Shown here piece after piece: positions 42,806 through 52,012 of a stretch of 64,000 nucleotides of DNA. The notes beneath the pieces were generated by a model that ran no database searches, was not told where the DNA came from, and saw only the letters and a program-made list of their open reading frames with translations. The position numbers were made by a program, and so were the translations under genes. Source of the DNA: Acidobacteriota bacterium (GTDB taxonomy: Bacteria; Acidobacteriota; JAAYUB01); the NCBI GenBank assembly GCA_018001935.1, contig JAGNHB010000015.1:1-64000 (forward strand). Direction: 5' to 3'. Position 1 is the stretch's first letter; each line of letters begins with the position of its first letter.

Positions 42806-43425
42806 ACGCCCGGATGGGAACGATGGGTCCGCCGGGTCGTCGACACGGAGGACGTCGAGGTCTTCGTCACCGGCTCGTCGTCGCGCCTGCTGACCCGCGA
42901 CCTGGCCTCGGCCCTGCGGGGCCGGAGCATCACCCCGGAAATCTTCCCCCTCGGTTTCCGGGAGCGCCTGTCCTCCCTCGGCATCGAAGCGGTGCCCTTC
43001 AGCGCCGACAGCAAGAGCCGGATCCGCCACGAACTGGAGAAGACCTGCTCTGGGGAGGGTTCCCGGAAGTCGTCTTGGCCGAAGAGCCGCTGCGGCCACT
43101 GATCCTGGGCGAGTACGCCTCCCTGATGATGTACCGGGATGTCGTGGAGCGTTATTCGCTGCGCAACGAGGCCCTGGTCCGCGAGTTGTTGCGGCACGCC
43201 TTCCGCAACACGACCTCCCTGCTCAACGTGAGCAAGCTGCACCGCGACTTCACCTCCCGGGGGTTGTCCGTCTCGAAGAACACGTTGTTCGAGTACATCG
43301 ACTGCCTCGAGGACTCCTTCCTGATCTTCCTCCTGCCACGCCGGGAAGCCTCCCTCCGCAAGCAGGCCGGCAAATCGTGCCTGGCACAGCCCGACCCGGA
43401 TACACCGGAAATGAACCACGGATGA
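42806..43425 (+). pseudogene. Broken AAA_14/DUF4143-type ATPase, copy 1
   Basis: The first part, in one frame, reads PGWERWVRRVVDTEDVEVFVTGSSSRLLTRDLASALRGR, quoted here only for its FVTGSSSRLL core. This is the post-Walker B segment of the AAA_14/DUF4143 family (COG1373). Near 43040-43050 the frame shifts by one; the second frame continues LLWGGFPEVVLAE, MMYRDVVERY and NTLFEYIDCLEDSF and stops at 43425. The N-terminal Walker A part is missing, and the C-terminal nuclease-like part is cut off at a dispersed repeat. Three separate lesions make it a clear pseudogene. Confidence 0.85.
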
Positions 43426-43545
43426 ACACCGATGGACACGGATGATCCGGACACCGGGGAAACAGACAGGATAGCCGGTCTCACTCCATCGCGAAGACGC
43501 CAAGACACTTCCCCGCTCGTTTCCCGGCTTTTTACGAACCCGTCA
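43411..43545 (+). repeat. Dispersed repeat fragments between pseudogene and dnaK
   Basis: 43411-43447 carries AACCACGGATGAACACCGAT-type units (complement of the 40496 family). 43478-43505 carries GCGAAGACGCCAAGAC, akin to 53552-53585. 43525-43540 has CTTTTTACGAACCCG, like the 34835 inverted-repeat end. Three families lie side by side. Confidence 0.6.
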
Positions 43546-43559
43546 AGAGGTGGTAAAGA

Positions 43560-45458
43560 TTAAGACACGTCGATGGAGCCGCGGAGGATGTCCTCCATCT
43601 GGGACTGGGAGTCCTTGTCGGCGCCGCCGCCGCCGAGGGACGAGGCCGCGGTGGGGTCGGCGAGCATGGCCTTGGTGATCTCCATGGCGGAGCGGTCCAG
43701 GGCCGCCTGGGCCTTCTCGATGGAGGGGATCTCCGGGTCGATGGCGGCAAGGACCTTCTGGGCGTCCGTGAGCACGTTCTTGACCTCCGTGGCCTTGTCC
43801 GGGGTCAGCAGGTAGCCGTACTCCGTGAAGGTCTTCTGGACGTTTTTCAGCAGCCCGTCCAGCCGGTTCATGGCCAGCCGGCGCTCCTTGCGCTCCTGGT
43901 CCTTCTGGGAGAAGATCTTGGCCTCCTCCTTCATGCGGAGGATCTCGTCCTGGCTCAGGCCCGACGACGGGGTGACCCGCACTTCCTGGACCTTCCCCGA
44001 CTTCTGGTCCTTGGCCGACACGTGCAGGATGCCGTTGGAGTCCACCTCGAAGGTCACGTCGATCTGCGGGATCCCGCGGGGGGCGGGGGCGATGCCCACC
44101 AGTTCGAACTTGGCCAGGGAGCGGTTGAACTCGGCCAGGTCGCGCTCGCCCTGGAGGACGTTGATCTCGACGGTGGTCTGGCACTCCGCCACGGTGGTGA
44201 AGGCCACGGTCTTCTTGAGCGGGATGGTGGAGTTGCGCTCGATGATCTTGTTGAAGAGCCCGCCGTGGGTCTCGACGCCCAGGGAGAGCGGGATGACGTC
44301 CAGGAGGACGATGTCCTTGACGTCCCCCTTGAGCACGCCGCCCTGGAGTGCGGCGCCGACGGCCACGACCTCGTCCGGGTTGATCTCGGTGGAGGGGGGC
44401 TTCTTGAAGAATTCGCTGACGATGGCCCGGATGCGGGGCATGCGGGTCTGCCCGCCCACCAGGATGACCTTGTCGATGTCGTTGATGTTCAGCCGGGCGT
44501 CGTAAAGCGACTTCTCGCAGGGTTCCAGCGTCCGCTCCACGAGGTCCCGGACCATCTCCTCGAGCTGGCTCCGGGTGAGGACCCGGTCGAAGTGCTTGGG
44601 CCCGGTCTCGTCGGCGGCGATGAAGGGCAGCGAGAGGCTGGTCTCGGTCACGGTGGACAGCTCGCACTTCGCCTTCTCGGCGGCTTCCTTGAGCCGCTGG
44701 AGGGCCAGGATGTCGTTGCGCAGGTCGATCCCCGTGTCGTTCATGAACTCCCGGATGATCCAGTCGGTGATCTTCTGGTCGAAGTCCTCCCCGCCCAGGA
44801 AGCTGTCGCCGCAGGTGGAGAGCACCTCGAAGACGCCCTCGTTGATCTCGAGGATGGAGATGTCGAACGTGCCCCCGCCGAGGTCGTAGACGGCGATCTT
44901 CTCGTTCTTCCCCTTGCCGAGGCCGTAAGCCAGGGAGGCCGCCGTGGGCTCGTTGATGATGCGCTTGACCTTGAGCCCGGCGATCTCCCCCGCGTCCTTG
45001 GTGGCCTGGCGCTGGGAGTCGTCGAAGTAAGCGGGCACCGTGATGATGGTCTCGAGGTCGGAGGAGCCCAGGAACTCCTCCGCGCACGTCTTGAGGTACT
45101 GGAGGATCATGGCGGAGATCTCCTGGGGGGAGTAGTTCTTCTCCGCGATCTTCACCCGGATGTCCCCGTTGGCGGACGGGACCAGCTGGTAGGGGAGGTG
45201 CTCCCGGGCGTGGGAGACCTCCGGCGAGTCGAACTTCCGGCCGATGAGCCGTTTCACGGCAAAGATGGTGTTCGCGGCGTTGGTGACGGACTGCCGCTTG
45301 GCGATCTGCCCCACCAGGCGCTCGTTTTTCTCCGTGAAGGCGACGATGGACGGCGTGGTGCGCCCCCCGAGGTTGTTGGGGATGATCTGTGGGGTGCCGC
45401 CTTCCACCACGGCCACGCACGAGTTCGTCGTCCCGAGATCGATGCCGATGACTTTCAT
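43560..45458 (-). CDS. dnaK: DnaK, Hsp70 chaperone
   Basis: 632 residues. An ATP-driven folding chaperone. The nucleotide domain has [14 protein letters not shown], the [14 protein letters not shown] phosphate-binding motif, [12 protein letters not shown] and [12 protein letters not shown]. The substrate domain begins [16 protein letters not shown]. The C-terminal lid is Ala/Asp-rich and ends without the EEVD-like acidic tail of long DnaKs. It lies 43 bases after grpE in the same direction. dnaJ is not in the window. Confidence 0.98.
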   Translation of the reverse strand: MKVIGIDLGTTNSCVAVVEGGTPQIIPNNLGGRTTPSIVAFTEKNERLVGQIAKRQSVTNAANTIFAVKRLIGRKFDSPEVSHAREHLPYQLVPSANGDIRVKIAEKNYSPQEISAMILQYLKTCAEEFLGSSDLETIITVPAYFDDSQRQATKDAGEIAGLKVKRIINEPTAASLAYGLGKGKNEKIAVYDLGGGTFDISILEINEGVFEVLSTCGDSFLGGEDFDQKITDWIIREFMNDTGIDLRNDILALQRLKEAAEKAKCELSTVTETSLSLPFIAADETGPKHFDRVLTRSQLEEMVRDLVERTLEPCEKSLYDARLNINDIDKVILVGGQTRMPRIRAIVSEFFKKPPSTEINPDEVVAVGAALQGGVLKGDVKDIVLLDVIPLSLGVETHGGLFNKIIERNSTIPLKKTVAFTTVAECQTTVEINVLQGERDLAEFNRSLAKFELVGIAPAPRGIPQIDVTFEVDSNGILHVSAKDQKSGKVQEVRVTPSSGLSQDEILRMKEEAKIFSQKDQERKERRLAMNRLDGLLKNVQKTFTEYGYLLTPDKATEVKNVLTDAQKVLAAIDPEIPSIEKAQAALDRSAMEITKAMLADPTAASSLGGGGADKDSQSQMEDILRGSIDVS

Positions 45459-45501
45459 GTGTTTTCCAGCTCCTTAACCTGTTTCCCGGATTCTTCGGTC
45501 C

Positions 45502-46200
45502 TCACCCCTTTCTGACCGGTATGCCCACCTTGACCATGGCCGGTCTCAGCAGGACACCCTGGTACAGAAAACCCGCCTTAAGCTCCCGCAGGACCGTCTG
45601 CCGCTCGTACTGGTCGGATTCCTCGGCCGCCACGGCCTGATGGTACTCCGGATCGAACGGCACGTTCTCGACAGGCACTCGCTTCAGCCCAATCCTTTCC
45701 ATTATATCGTAAAACTGCTTGCTAAGCATCACAAAACCGGTGCGGTACCCCTCGGGGTCGGACCCCTCCCGTTCCGCCGAAAGGGCGCCGCGAGCCCAGT
45801 CGAAAACGTCGATCACGCCCAGGAGATCGCGCAGCAGTTCGGCCTTGGCGGAAACGGACATTTCCCCCTTCTCCCGCTCGGTCCGCTCCCGGTAGTTCCG
45901 GTACTCGAACTGAAGGCGGTCCAGGCGGGACTGGAGCCCCTCGACCTGGTCGCGAAGGAAGCGGATTTCCTCCACAAGCCCGGGGGACGTTTCGGTCAGC
46001 GACGCGGAGGGCGTCTCCACCACCGGCTCGATGCCCACCGGCTCCGGGCGGGAGGGGGAAGGCTCGTCGTCAGCGCCTCCGTCCTTCTTGGACTTCTTGA
46101 TGCTGTCGATGCTCGCCTCGGCCTCCTGGAAAAGGCGCTCTAGATCGGAGCCCAATTGCGGGTTGAACGCCTTCACATTCTGTTCGTTATCTGAGTTCAT
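45502..46200 (-). CDS. grpE: GrpE, nucleotide exchange factor for DnaK
   Basis: 232 residues, longer than typical because of an acidic, low-complexity N-terminal extension (about 1-75). The long coiled coil (LVEEIRFLRDQVEGLQSRLDRL) and the C-terminal beta domain (FDPEYHQAVAAEES, KAGFLYQGVLLRPAMVKVG) are characteristic. First gene of a grpE-dnaK transcript from the promoter at 46239-46267. Confidence 0.95.
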   Translation of the reverse strand: MNSDNEQNVKAFNPQLGSDLERLFQEAEASIDSIKKSKKDGGADDEPSPSRPEPVGIEPVVETPSASLTETSPGLVEEIRFLRDQVEGLQSRLDRLQFEYRNYRERTEREKGEMSVSAKAELLRDLLGVIDVFDWARGALSAEREGSDPEGYRTGFVMLSKQFYDIMERIGLKRVPVENVPFDPEYHQAVAAEESDQYERQTVLRELKAGFLYQGVLLRPAMVKVGIPVRKG

Positions 46201-46238
46201 CGCACGCTCGACGAGAATATTTCAGCACAATTAACCTG

Positions 46239-46267
46239 TTTATAACACGACCGTGATGTCCTGTCAA
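46239..46267 (-). promoter_or_regulatory. Near-consensus sigma-70 promoter of grpE-dnaK
   Basis: On the minus strand: TTGACA (46267-46262), 17-base spacer, TATAAA (46244-46239). I see no CIRCE operator (TTAGCACTC-type inverted repeat) in the leader or around it, so HrcA control is not evident. Confidence 0.85.
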
Positions 46268-46286
46268 CCGGGCCTACACACAAACT

Positions 46287-47219
46287 TCAATCCTTTGGGG
46301 CATAGTACCCTTTCCGGTGGCGGACTTTCATCCCCTTGGGCTTGACGGTCACCTTGATCTCGTGAAACTTCCCGTCCCGTTTCGCGTTGGAGGACTTGTA
46401 GCTCAGGCTGTACTGGGAGCGGAGTTCCTGGTCAATCTCCCGGAAAGCCAGCCCCACCTCTTCGATCCGGGTGGGGTAGTAGACCTTCCCGCCGGTGGCG
46501 GAGGCGAACTTCTCCAGGGTGGAGTCCCCGCCCTCGGCGGCGTTCGCCGTCTGGCCGGTCCGGTTCGTGGAGATGGCGAACACGATGGCCCCCGCGCGCT
46601 GTACCATCTCGAGGGTCTCGTCCAGGGGGGTGCGGCTGACCGTGTCCTCGCCGTCCGAAATGATGATGATGGTCTTCCGCCGCTCGCCGACGTCCCACAT
46701 CAGCTTCTCTTCCGAGACCAGGAAGAGGGCGTCGTAGAGGGAGGTCCCCCCCGCGGCCCGCAGCGTTTTCAACTGGCGCGCGATGAGGTCGGTCTCGTTG
46801 GTGAAGTCCTGGACCAGGGTGACGCCCGAATCGAACTCGATGAGGAGCGCCTTGTCCTTCTCGTGAATGTTGGACGCGAGGAAGGCCGAGGCGGCCTCCT
46901 GCTCGAACTGCAGCTTCGAGGCCACGGAAGCGCTCGTGTCCACCAGGAGGCAGATGGTCAGGGGCAAATTGCCGTGGGAGTAGAAGTTCTCGAGCTGCTG
47001 GACGGCGCCGTCCTCCGTGACCGTGAAATCCGCCGCCTTCAGGTGGGTGACGAACTGCCCCTTCTTGTCCGTGACCGAGCAGAGGATGTTGACCATCTCC
47101 ACCTTGACGGAGATCTTGTCCCCGCTCGGGATCTGGGCTGGTGAGACGGCGAGCGGGAGGAGCGCCAGCGCGGCCGCGGTCACGATGCCCCGCCAACTTC
47201 CAATCGGTGAATTCTTCAC
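46287..47219 (-). CDS. Secreted VWFA-related domain protein
   Basis: About 310 residues. A signal peptide (IVTAAALALLPLAVSPAQ) precedes an IgG-like strand block (VEMVNILCSVTDKKGQFVTHL). A von Willebrand A domain has the MIDAS triad DTSAS, the Thr of GGTSLYDAL and the Asp of IISDGED. The C-terminus (LSYKSSNAKRDGKFHEI; RHRKGYYAP) is that of the VWFA-related family very common in Acidobacteriota. Function unknown; metal-dependent protein binding outside the cell is expected. There is no ATG; GTG 47219 is preceded by AAGAGG at good spacing, with GTG 47234 as alternative. Confidence 0.88.
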   Translation of the reverse strand: MKNSPIGSWRGIVTAAALALLPLAVSPAQIPSGDKISVKVEMVNILCSVTDKKGQFVTHLKAADFTVTEDGAVQQLENFYSHGNLPLTICLLVDTSASVASKLQFEQEAASAFLASNIHEKDKALLIEFDSGVTLVQDFTNETDLIARQLKTLRAAGGTSLYDALFLVSEEKLMWDVGERRKTIIIISDGEDTVSRTPLDETLEMVQRAGAIVFAISTNRTGQTANAAEGGDSTLEKFASATGGKVYYPTRIEEVGLAFREIDQELRSQYSLSYKSSNAKRDGKFHEIKVTVKPKGMKVRHRKGYYAPKD

Positions 47220-47229
47220 GTAAAACCTC

Positions 47230-47281
47230 TTCACAAAACCGGATCGCGGTCGTATTATATGCTTTTGATCGACAAAGTCAA
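47230..47281. promoter_or_regulatory. Overlapping divergent promoters sharing one -10 region
   Basis: Plus strand: TTCACA (47230-47235), 17 bases, TATTAT (47253-47258), reading to the M28 gene. Minus strand: TTGACT (47281-47276), 16 bases, TATAAT (47259-47254), reading to the VWFA gene. The two -10 boxes overlap in the near-symmetrical TATTATA, so polymerase can bind in either direction but not both. Confidence 0.75.
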
Positions 47282-47309
47282 TCCGGGCAGGGCCGGACGC
47301 GAGCCGAAA

Positions 47310-48392
47310 ATGAAACGGTCGTCCCCGTCGAGAAACAAAGGAACCGTAAAACCCCGCCCGACCCCGGCCCGGGGGAGCGCGCCGTTCGGCCCGGGGGCCC
47401 GCCGGCCGAGGGTCGCCGGCATCATCGCCGTTGCCGGCCTGGCCTGTCTTCTCACCCTCCCGGGAGGAGGCTGCCGAATGGAACCGTCCGCCCCGCCGCC
47501 CGAAACGGCCGTCACGCCCTCCCCGTCGTCCGCCCCCGAAGACGCCCCCGCCCCCCCGTCCCCCCGGGCGGACCGCCGGGCGGTCGACGGGTTTTTCCGC
47601 GAGGTGGACGCCCTCTCCCCCCGCCCCCCCGGTTCCCCGGCCCTGGCGAAACTCAAGTCCCTCCTGAAACGCCGGCTCACCGGGTTCGGCTACCGCGTGA
47701 CCGAGGAGCCCTTCCCCGCCTCCACGCCCCGGGGGGTCGCCGCCATGTCCAACGTGGTGGCGGAGAAGCCCGGCGCCCCGGAACGCGTCATCTACCTGGC
47801 GGGGCACATCGACACCAAGGAGGGCATCGGGGCCGGGTTCACCGGCGCCAACGACTCGGGCTCCAGCACCGCCGCCCTCCTCGAGATCGCGCGGGTCGTG
47901 GCGACGGAGAAGACCACCGCCACCATCCGCTTCCTCTTCCTGGACGGCGAGGAGTCCACGGGCCCCGCCATCACCCCCGTGGACGGGCTCTACGGCAGCC
48001 GTTTCCACGCCTCGCGGCTGGCCGTCTCCGGGAAGGCGTCCACGGTGCGGGCCTTCATCCTCCTGGACATGGTGGGCGACACCGACCTCGCCCTGACGCG
48101 GGACCTCAACTCCTCCCCCGAGCTGGTCGACCTCTTCGCCCGGTGCGCCCGGGAAACCGGGAACGAGGGCCTCCTGGGCGACCACGTCAACACCCTCATC
48201 GACGACCACGTCCCCTTCGCCGAACTGGGCATCCCCGTCATCGATCTCATCGACTTCGAGTACGGTCCCGGCAACGTCTTCTGGCACACCCCCGACGACC
48301 ACGCCGGGCGCGTCTCCACCGAGAACATGGCCCGGGTGGCGGACTGCGTGCTGTGCATGGTGGGATACCTGGACCGGGAGAAAGGCCGGTAA
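47310..48392 (+). CDS. M28-family metallopeptidase / glutaminyl-peptide cyclotransferase-like protein
   Basis: About 360 residues. A basic N-terminus and a hydrophobic export segment end in PGGGC, a poor but possible lipobox. The M28 domain has the metal-binding series GHIDTK, GANDSGSS, FLDGEES, LLDMVGD and WHTPDD. DGLYGSR after the DGEE motif resembles glutaminyl cyclases, so the enzyme may cyclise N-terminal Gln rather than act as an aminopeptidase. ATG 47310 is preferred: the upstream in-frame ATG 47259 touches the -10 box of the promoter and would precede the transcript start. Confidence 0.85.
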   Translation: MKRSSPSRNKGTVKPRPTPARGSAPFGPGARRPRVAGIIAVAGLACLLTLPGGGCRMEPSAPPPETAVTPSPSSAPEDAPAPPSPRADRRAVDGFFREVDALSPRPPGSPALAKLKSLLKRRLTGFGYRVTEEPFPASTPRGVAAMSNVVAEKPGAPERVIYLAGHIDTKEGIGAGFTGANDSGSSTAALLEIARVVATEKTTATIRFLFLDGEESTGPAITPVDGLYGSRFHASRLAVSGKASTVRAFILLDMVGDTDLALTRDLNSSPELVDLFARCARETGNEGLLGDHVNTLIDDHVPFAELGIPVIDLIDFEYGPGNVFWHTPDDHAGRVSTENMARVADCVLCMVGYLDREKGR

Positions 48393-48400
48393 GCCCCCCG

Positions 48401-48835
48401 TACGCCGGGCGAGTCGTACGCCGGGCGAGTCGAGCCCGGCGCTAACATCTCCCTTCCTCCTCCCCCCCGCCTGGCGCGCGCCTCGGCTCGGCGCGCGTAC
48501 CCGTACGCCGGGCGAGCCGTACGCCGGGCGAGCCGTACGCCGGGCGAGCCGAGCCCGGCACTAACATCTCCCCTCCTCCTCCCCCCCGCCTGGCGCGCGC
48601 CTCGGCTCGGCGCGCGTACCCTTACGCCGGGCGAGCCGTACGCCGGGCGAGCCGAGCCCGGCGCTGGCATCCCCCCTCCTCCTCCCCCCCGCCTGGCGCG
48701 CGCCTCGGCTCGGCGCGCGTACCCTTACGCCGGGCGAGCCGAGCCCGGCGCTGGCATCCCCCCTCCTCCTCCCCCCCGCCTGGCGCGCGCCTCGGCTCGG
48801 CGCGCGTACTTGTACGCCGGGTGAAACTTTTCGGG
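48401..48835. repeat. Nested tandem repeat: ~87-bp unit carrying 1-3 copies of a 16-bp unit
   Basis: The landmark GCCTGGCGCGCGCC recurs at 48469, 48588, 48691 and 48778, spacings of 119, 103 and 87 bases. The differences are exactly 16 bases, the length of GTACGCCGGGCGAGCC, which occurs 2, 3, 2 and 1 times in successive units. Each unit can fold hairpins (GCCGGGC/GCCCGGC; GGCGCGCGCC). It occupies the 522-base gap 48393-48914, which contains no gene. Confidence 0.92.
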
Positions 48836-48914
48836 GAAACAAACGAATAACTCTGTTACCCTAAACCGGGGGAGGCAGACCGTGCCGCTCCGGAATCCAC
48901 TCGGGGAGCGGCAC

Positions 48915-51020
48915 ATGAGCGCAGCACGACACTTTCGGACGGCGGTATGGATCATGATGGTGATGGGAATGACGGCGGTGAGCGTCCCGGCCCAGGACGA
49001 CCCCTTCCAGTGGCTGGAGGACGTCCAGGGCGAAAAGGCCCTGGCGTGGGTCCGGGCACAGAACGAGGTTTCCCTGAAGGAGCTGCAGGCCGTCCCCGGC
49101 TACACGGAGGCCTTCGACACCATCCTGAGGATCTCGGACGCCCAGGACCGCATCCCCATGCCGGCCCGTTACGGCAAGTACCTCTACAATTTCTGGAAAG
49201 ACGCCGAGCACCCCCGGGGCGTCCTGCGCCGCACCACCCTGGAGTCCTTCCGGAAGCGGACCATCGAATGGGAGGTCGTCCTGGACGTCGACGCCCTGGC
49301 GAAGCAGGAGAACGAAAACTGGGTGTACAAGGGCGGGAGCTACCTCTACCCCGACTACCGGTTCAGCCTCGTATACCTCTCCCGCGGCGGGGCCGACGCC
49401 GTGGTGGTCCGGGAGTTCGACCTGCAGGCCAAGGCCTTCGTCAAGGGCGGGTTTGAACTTCCCGAGGCCAAGAGCAGCGTCGCCTGGATCGACCGCGACA
49501 CCGTCTTCGTCGGCACGGACTTCGGGCCCGGCAGCCTGACGAGCTCAGGTTACCCGCGGATCGTGAAGATCTGGAAGCGGGGGACCCCCCTGTCCGAGGC
49601 GAAGACCGTCCTCGAGGGGAAGCCCGAGTCCATGTCGGTGAGCGGTTATCGGATGTTCAGCCGGCACGGGAACATCGACCTGGTCCAGGAGCGCACCGAC
49701 TTCTACTCCGGGGACCACTACCTCCTGAAGGACGGGCGTCTGGTCCGGCTGGACCTCCCCCGCGACCTGTCCTTCTCGGGCCTGTTCCACGGCCAGTTCC
49801 TGTTCTCCCTGCGCAGCGACTGGGACACCGGCAAAGCCCGTTTCAAGAAAGGGTCCGTCGTCGTCGGGAAGGTTGAAGACGTCGCCGCCGGGCGGAAGAA
49901 CTTCACCCTCCTGGTCGAACCGGGCCCGCGGGCTTCGGTCGAGGGGGTGGACGCCACCCGGGACCACGTCTACGTCACCCTCCTGGACAACGTGGTGCAC
50001 CGCCTCACGCAGTACACCCAGGGCCGGGACGGGGCGTGGGCGCCCACCCCGGTGCCCACCGAGGGGTTGGGCAACCTCTCCCTCTTCAACACCGACGAGA
50101 AGGACAACGACTACTTCCTCTCCTACCAGGACTTCCTCACGCCTCCCACCCTCTGGCGAGTCTCGGGGAAGACCGGCCGGAAGGAGTTCCTGAAGAGCCT
50201 GCCGGCCCGGTTCGACGCCGAGCCTTACCAAGCCCTCCAGCACGAAGCGGTTTCCAAGGACGGGACCCGGGTCCCCTATTTCGTGGTGATGCGCAAGGAT
50301 GCCGCGCTCAACGGCCAAAACCCCACCCTCCTCGACGCGTACGGCGGGTTCGAAGTCTCCCAGACCCCCTTCTACCTTTCGGCCATGGGGGCGACCTGGC
50401 TCGCGAAGGGCGGCGTGTTCGTCCTGGCGAACCTGCGCGGCGGCGGCGAGTTCGGCCCCGCCTGGCACCAGGACGCCATCCTGAAGAACCGCCACAGGGT
50501 GTACGAGGACATGATCGCCGTGGCGGAAGACCTCGTGGCCCGCAAGATCACCTCCCCGGCGAAGCTGGCCATCCAGGGCGGCAGCAACGGCGGGCTCCTG
50601 GTGGGCGCGGTGAGCATGATGCGGCCCGACCTCTTCAAGGGCGTGGTCTGCATGGTCCCCCTCCTGGACATGAAACGCTACAGCAAGCTCCTCGCCGGGG
50701 CCAGCTGGATGGCCGAGTACGGCAACCCCGACGACCCCGACATGTGGGCCTACATGAAGGACTACTCCCCCTATCACATGGCGAGGAAGGACGCGAAGTA
50801 CCCCCGGATCTTCTTCACCACCTCCACCCGGGACGACCGCGTCCACCCGGGCCACGCCCGCAAGATGGTGGCCCGCCTCGAGGAACTGGGCCACGACTGC
50901 CTCTACTGGGAGAACATCGAGGGCGGCCACGGGGGTGCGGCCAACAACCGTCAGGCCGCCACGATGTGGGCGCTGGTCTACGCTTACCTCTACGAGACCC
51001 TGGCGGTCGCGGGCAAATGA
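48915..51020 (+). CDS. Secreted prolyl oligopeptidase (S9A family)
   Basis: About 701 residues. A signal peptide (VWIMMVMGMTAVSVPAQ) is followed by the family opening DPFQWLEDVQGEKALAWV, a seven-bladed propeller (about 90-400) and an alpha/beta-hydrolase domain. Catalytic residues: Ser557 in GGSNGG, Asp640/641 in RDDRVHPGH and His672 in EGGHGG. It cleaves short peptides after proline or related residues, here outside the cytoplasm. ATG 48915 follows GGGGAG and begins the signal peptide; an in-frame start at 48882 is less likely. Confidence 0.94.
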   Translation: MSAARHFRTAVWIMMVMGMTAVSVPAQDDPFQWLEDVQGEKALAWVRAQNEVSLKELQAVPGYTEAFDTILRISDAQDRIPMPARYGKYLYNFWKDAEHPRGVLRRTTLESFRKRTIEWEVVLDVDALAKQENENWVYKGGSYLYPDYRFSLVYLSRGGADAVVVREFDLQAKAFVKGGFELPEAKSSVAWIDRDTVFVGTDFGPGSLTSSGYPRIVKIWKRGTPLSEAKTVLEGKPESMSVSGYRMFSRHGNIDLVQERTDFYSGDHYLLKDGRLVRLDLPRDLSFSGLFHGQFLFSLRSDWDTGKARFKKGSVVVGKVEDVAAGRKNFTLLVEPGPRASVEGVDATRDHVYVTLLDNVVHRLTQYTQGRDGAWAPTPVPTEGLGNLSLFNTDEKDNDYFLSYQDFLTPPTLWRVSGKTGRKEFLKSLPARFDAEPYQALQHEAVSKDGTRVPYFVVMRKDAALNGQNPTLLDAYGGFEVSQTPFYLSAMGATWLAKGGVFVLANLRGGGEFGPAWHQDAILKNRHRVYEDMIAVAEDLVARKITSPAKLAIQGGSNGGLLVGAVSMMRPDLFKGVVCMVPLLDMKRYSKLLAGASWMAEYGNPDDPDMWAYMKDYSPYHMARKDAKYPRIFFTTSTRDDRVHPGHARKMVARLEELGHDCLYWENIEGGHGGAANNRQAATMWALVYAYLYETLAVAGK

Positions 51021-51128
51021 CCCCCGACGTGGGGTCCAGGATTTCCAGTTCGTCTTGGCGAGGAGGACGGCAGGATACCCCGGCATGGAAAGAGGCCAGG
51101 GGATTCGGTGCATTCCGGAGGATCAATT

Positions 51129-51722
51129 TTGACAACAACCCTTGTCACGCCTGCCGGGCAGACCATCACTGACGCCCCCCGGGTCTTTCTGCGGAAACCC
51201 GTCCCCGAAGACGGGGATGAATTCCTGGCGATGGTCCTTCGAAGCCAACCCCTCCATTCCCCATGGATGTCTCCGCCCCGAACCCCCGGGGAATTCAACG
51301 AGTACCTCAACCAATGCCGAACCGATACCTTCGAGGGATTGCTCGCCTGCCGTCGGGAGGACGGGGCCATCGTCGGGGTGATCAATTTGAGCCAGATCTT
51401 CATGAAGGCGTTTCGAAGCGCCTACTCGGGCTATTTCGCCCATGTGGACCACGCCGGTCGAGGGTATATGACCGAGGGGCTCCGGTTGGCCATCGACCAC
51501 GCCTTCGGCCCACTGGGGCTTCACCGGGTCGAGGCCAACATCCAGCCCGGCAACGAGGCGTCCCGCCGCCTGGTCCGGCGACTGGGCTTCACCCTCGAGG
51601 GGTACTCCCCGCGTTACCTGTTCATCGACGGCGCCTGGCGGGACCATGAACGGTGGGCGATCACGTTGGAGGACTGGCCGCCGCCGTCGAATGCGGGCAC
51701 CGCTCCGTCCGAACTCGGCTGA
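51129..51722 (+). CDS. GNAT acetyltransferase, RimJ/RimL-like
   Basis: About 197 residues. RimJ-type features: an N-terminal VFLRKPVPEDGDEFL, IVGVINLSQIF, SAYSGYFAHVDHAGRGYMTEGL (acetyl-CoA loop HAGRGYMTE), then LGLHRVEANIQPGNEASRRL and RRLGFTLEGYSPRYLFIDG. It likely acetylates a protein N-terminus or small amine. TTG 51129 is chosen because GGAGGA lies seven bases upstream; an in-frame GTG at 51108 has no such site. Somewhat lower GC than its neighbours. Confidence 0.9.
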   Translation: MTTTLVTPAGQTITDAPRVFLRKPVPEDGDEFLAMVLRSQPLHSPWMSPPRTPGEFNEYLNQCRTDTFEGLLACRREDGAIVGVINLSQIFMKAFRSAYSGYFAHVDHAGRGYMTEGLRLAIDHAFGPLGLHRVEANIQPGNEASRRLVRRLGFTLEGYSPRYLFIDGAWRDHERWAITLEDWPPPSNAGTAPSELG

Positions 51723-51835
51723 CCCCCTCCCCCGTTCGTACGCGTCGTCCCGACGCGGACACCCCCGTGCCCAAGGCCAGGGGGTCCTGCCCTGCCCCTG
51801 AACTGGCTCAAGACCTTCGCCCCCGCGCCGGGACG

Positions 51836-51925
51836 GCGCGTGCGAACGTGGCGCGTGCGAACGTGGCGCGTGCGAACGTGGCGCGTGCAAACGTGGCGCG
51901 TGCAAACGTGGCGCGTGCACACGAC
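51836..51925 (+). repeat. 15-bp tandem repeat, about six copies
   Basis: Units of GCGCGTGCGAACGTG start at 51836 and repeat every 15 bases; the fourth and fifth have GCAAACG and the sixth is partial. In one frame it reads (Ala-Arg-Ala-Asn-Val)n and stays open into the downstream L,D-transpeptidase gene. It sits in the 290-base gap before that gene. Confidence 0.9.
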
Positions 51926-52012
51926 GTTCCACAATATTCTCTCAGGCGGGAACCTTTTTTTTCTCCGGCGTGTCAGTGTAGGAAGGGATGCTTCCCTTTC
52001 GGAGAAAGCACC

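Noticed and set aside
46201-46262. CIRCE element in the grpE leader
   Set aside because: No TTAGCACTC-N9-GAGTGCTAA or close variant present.
47259-47309. M28 peptidase start at ATG 47259
   Set aside because: It abuts the -10 box of the plus-strand promoter, so it would lie upstream of or at the transcript start.
48401-48835. CRISPR array
   Set aside because: Segments between the longest repeats are themselves repeats, unit lengths vary by 16 bases, and no cas genes are present.
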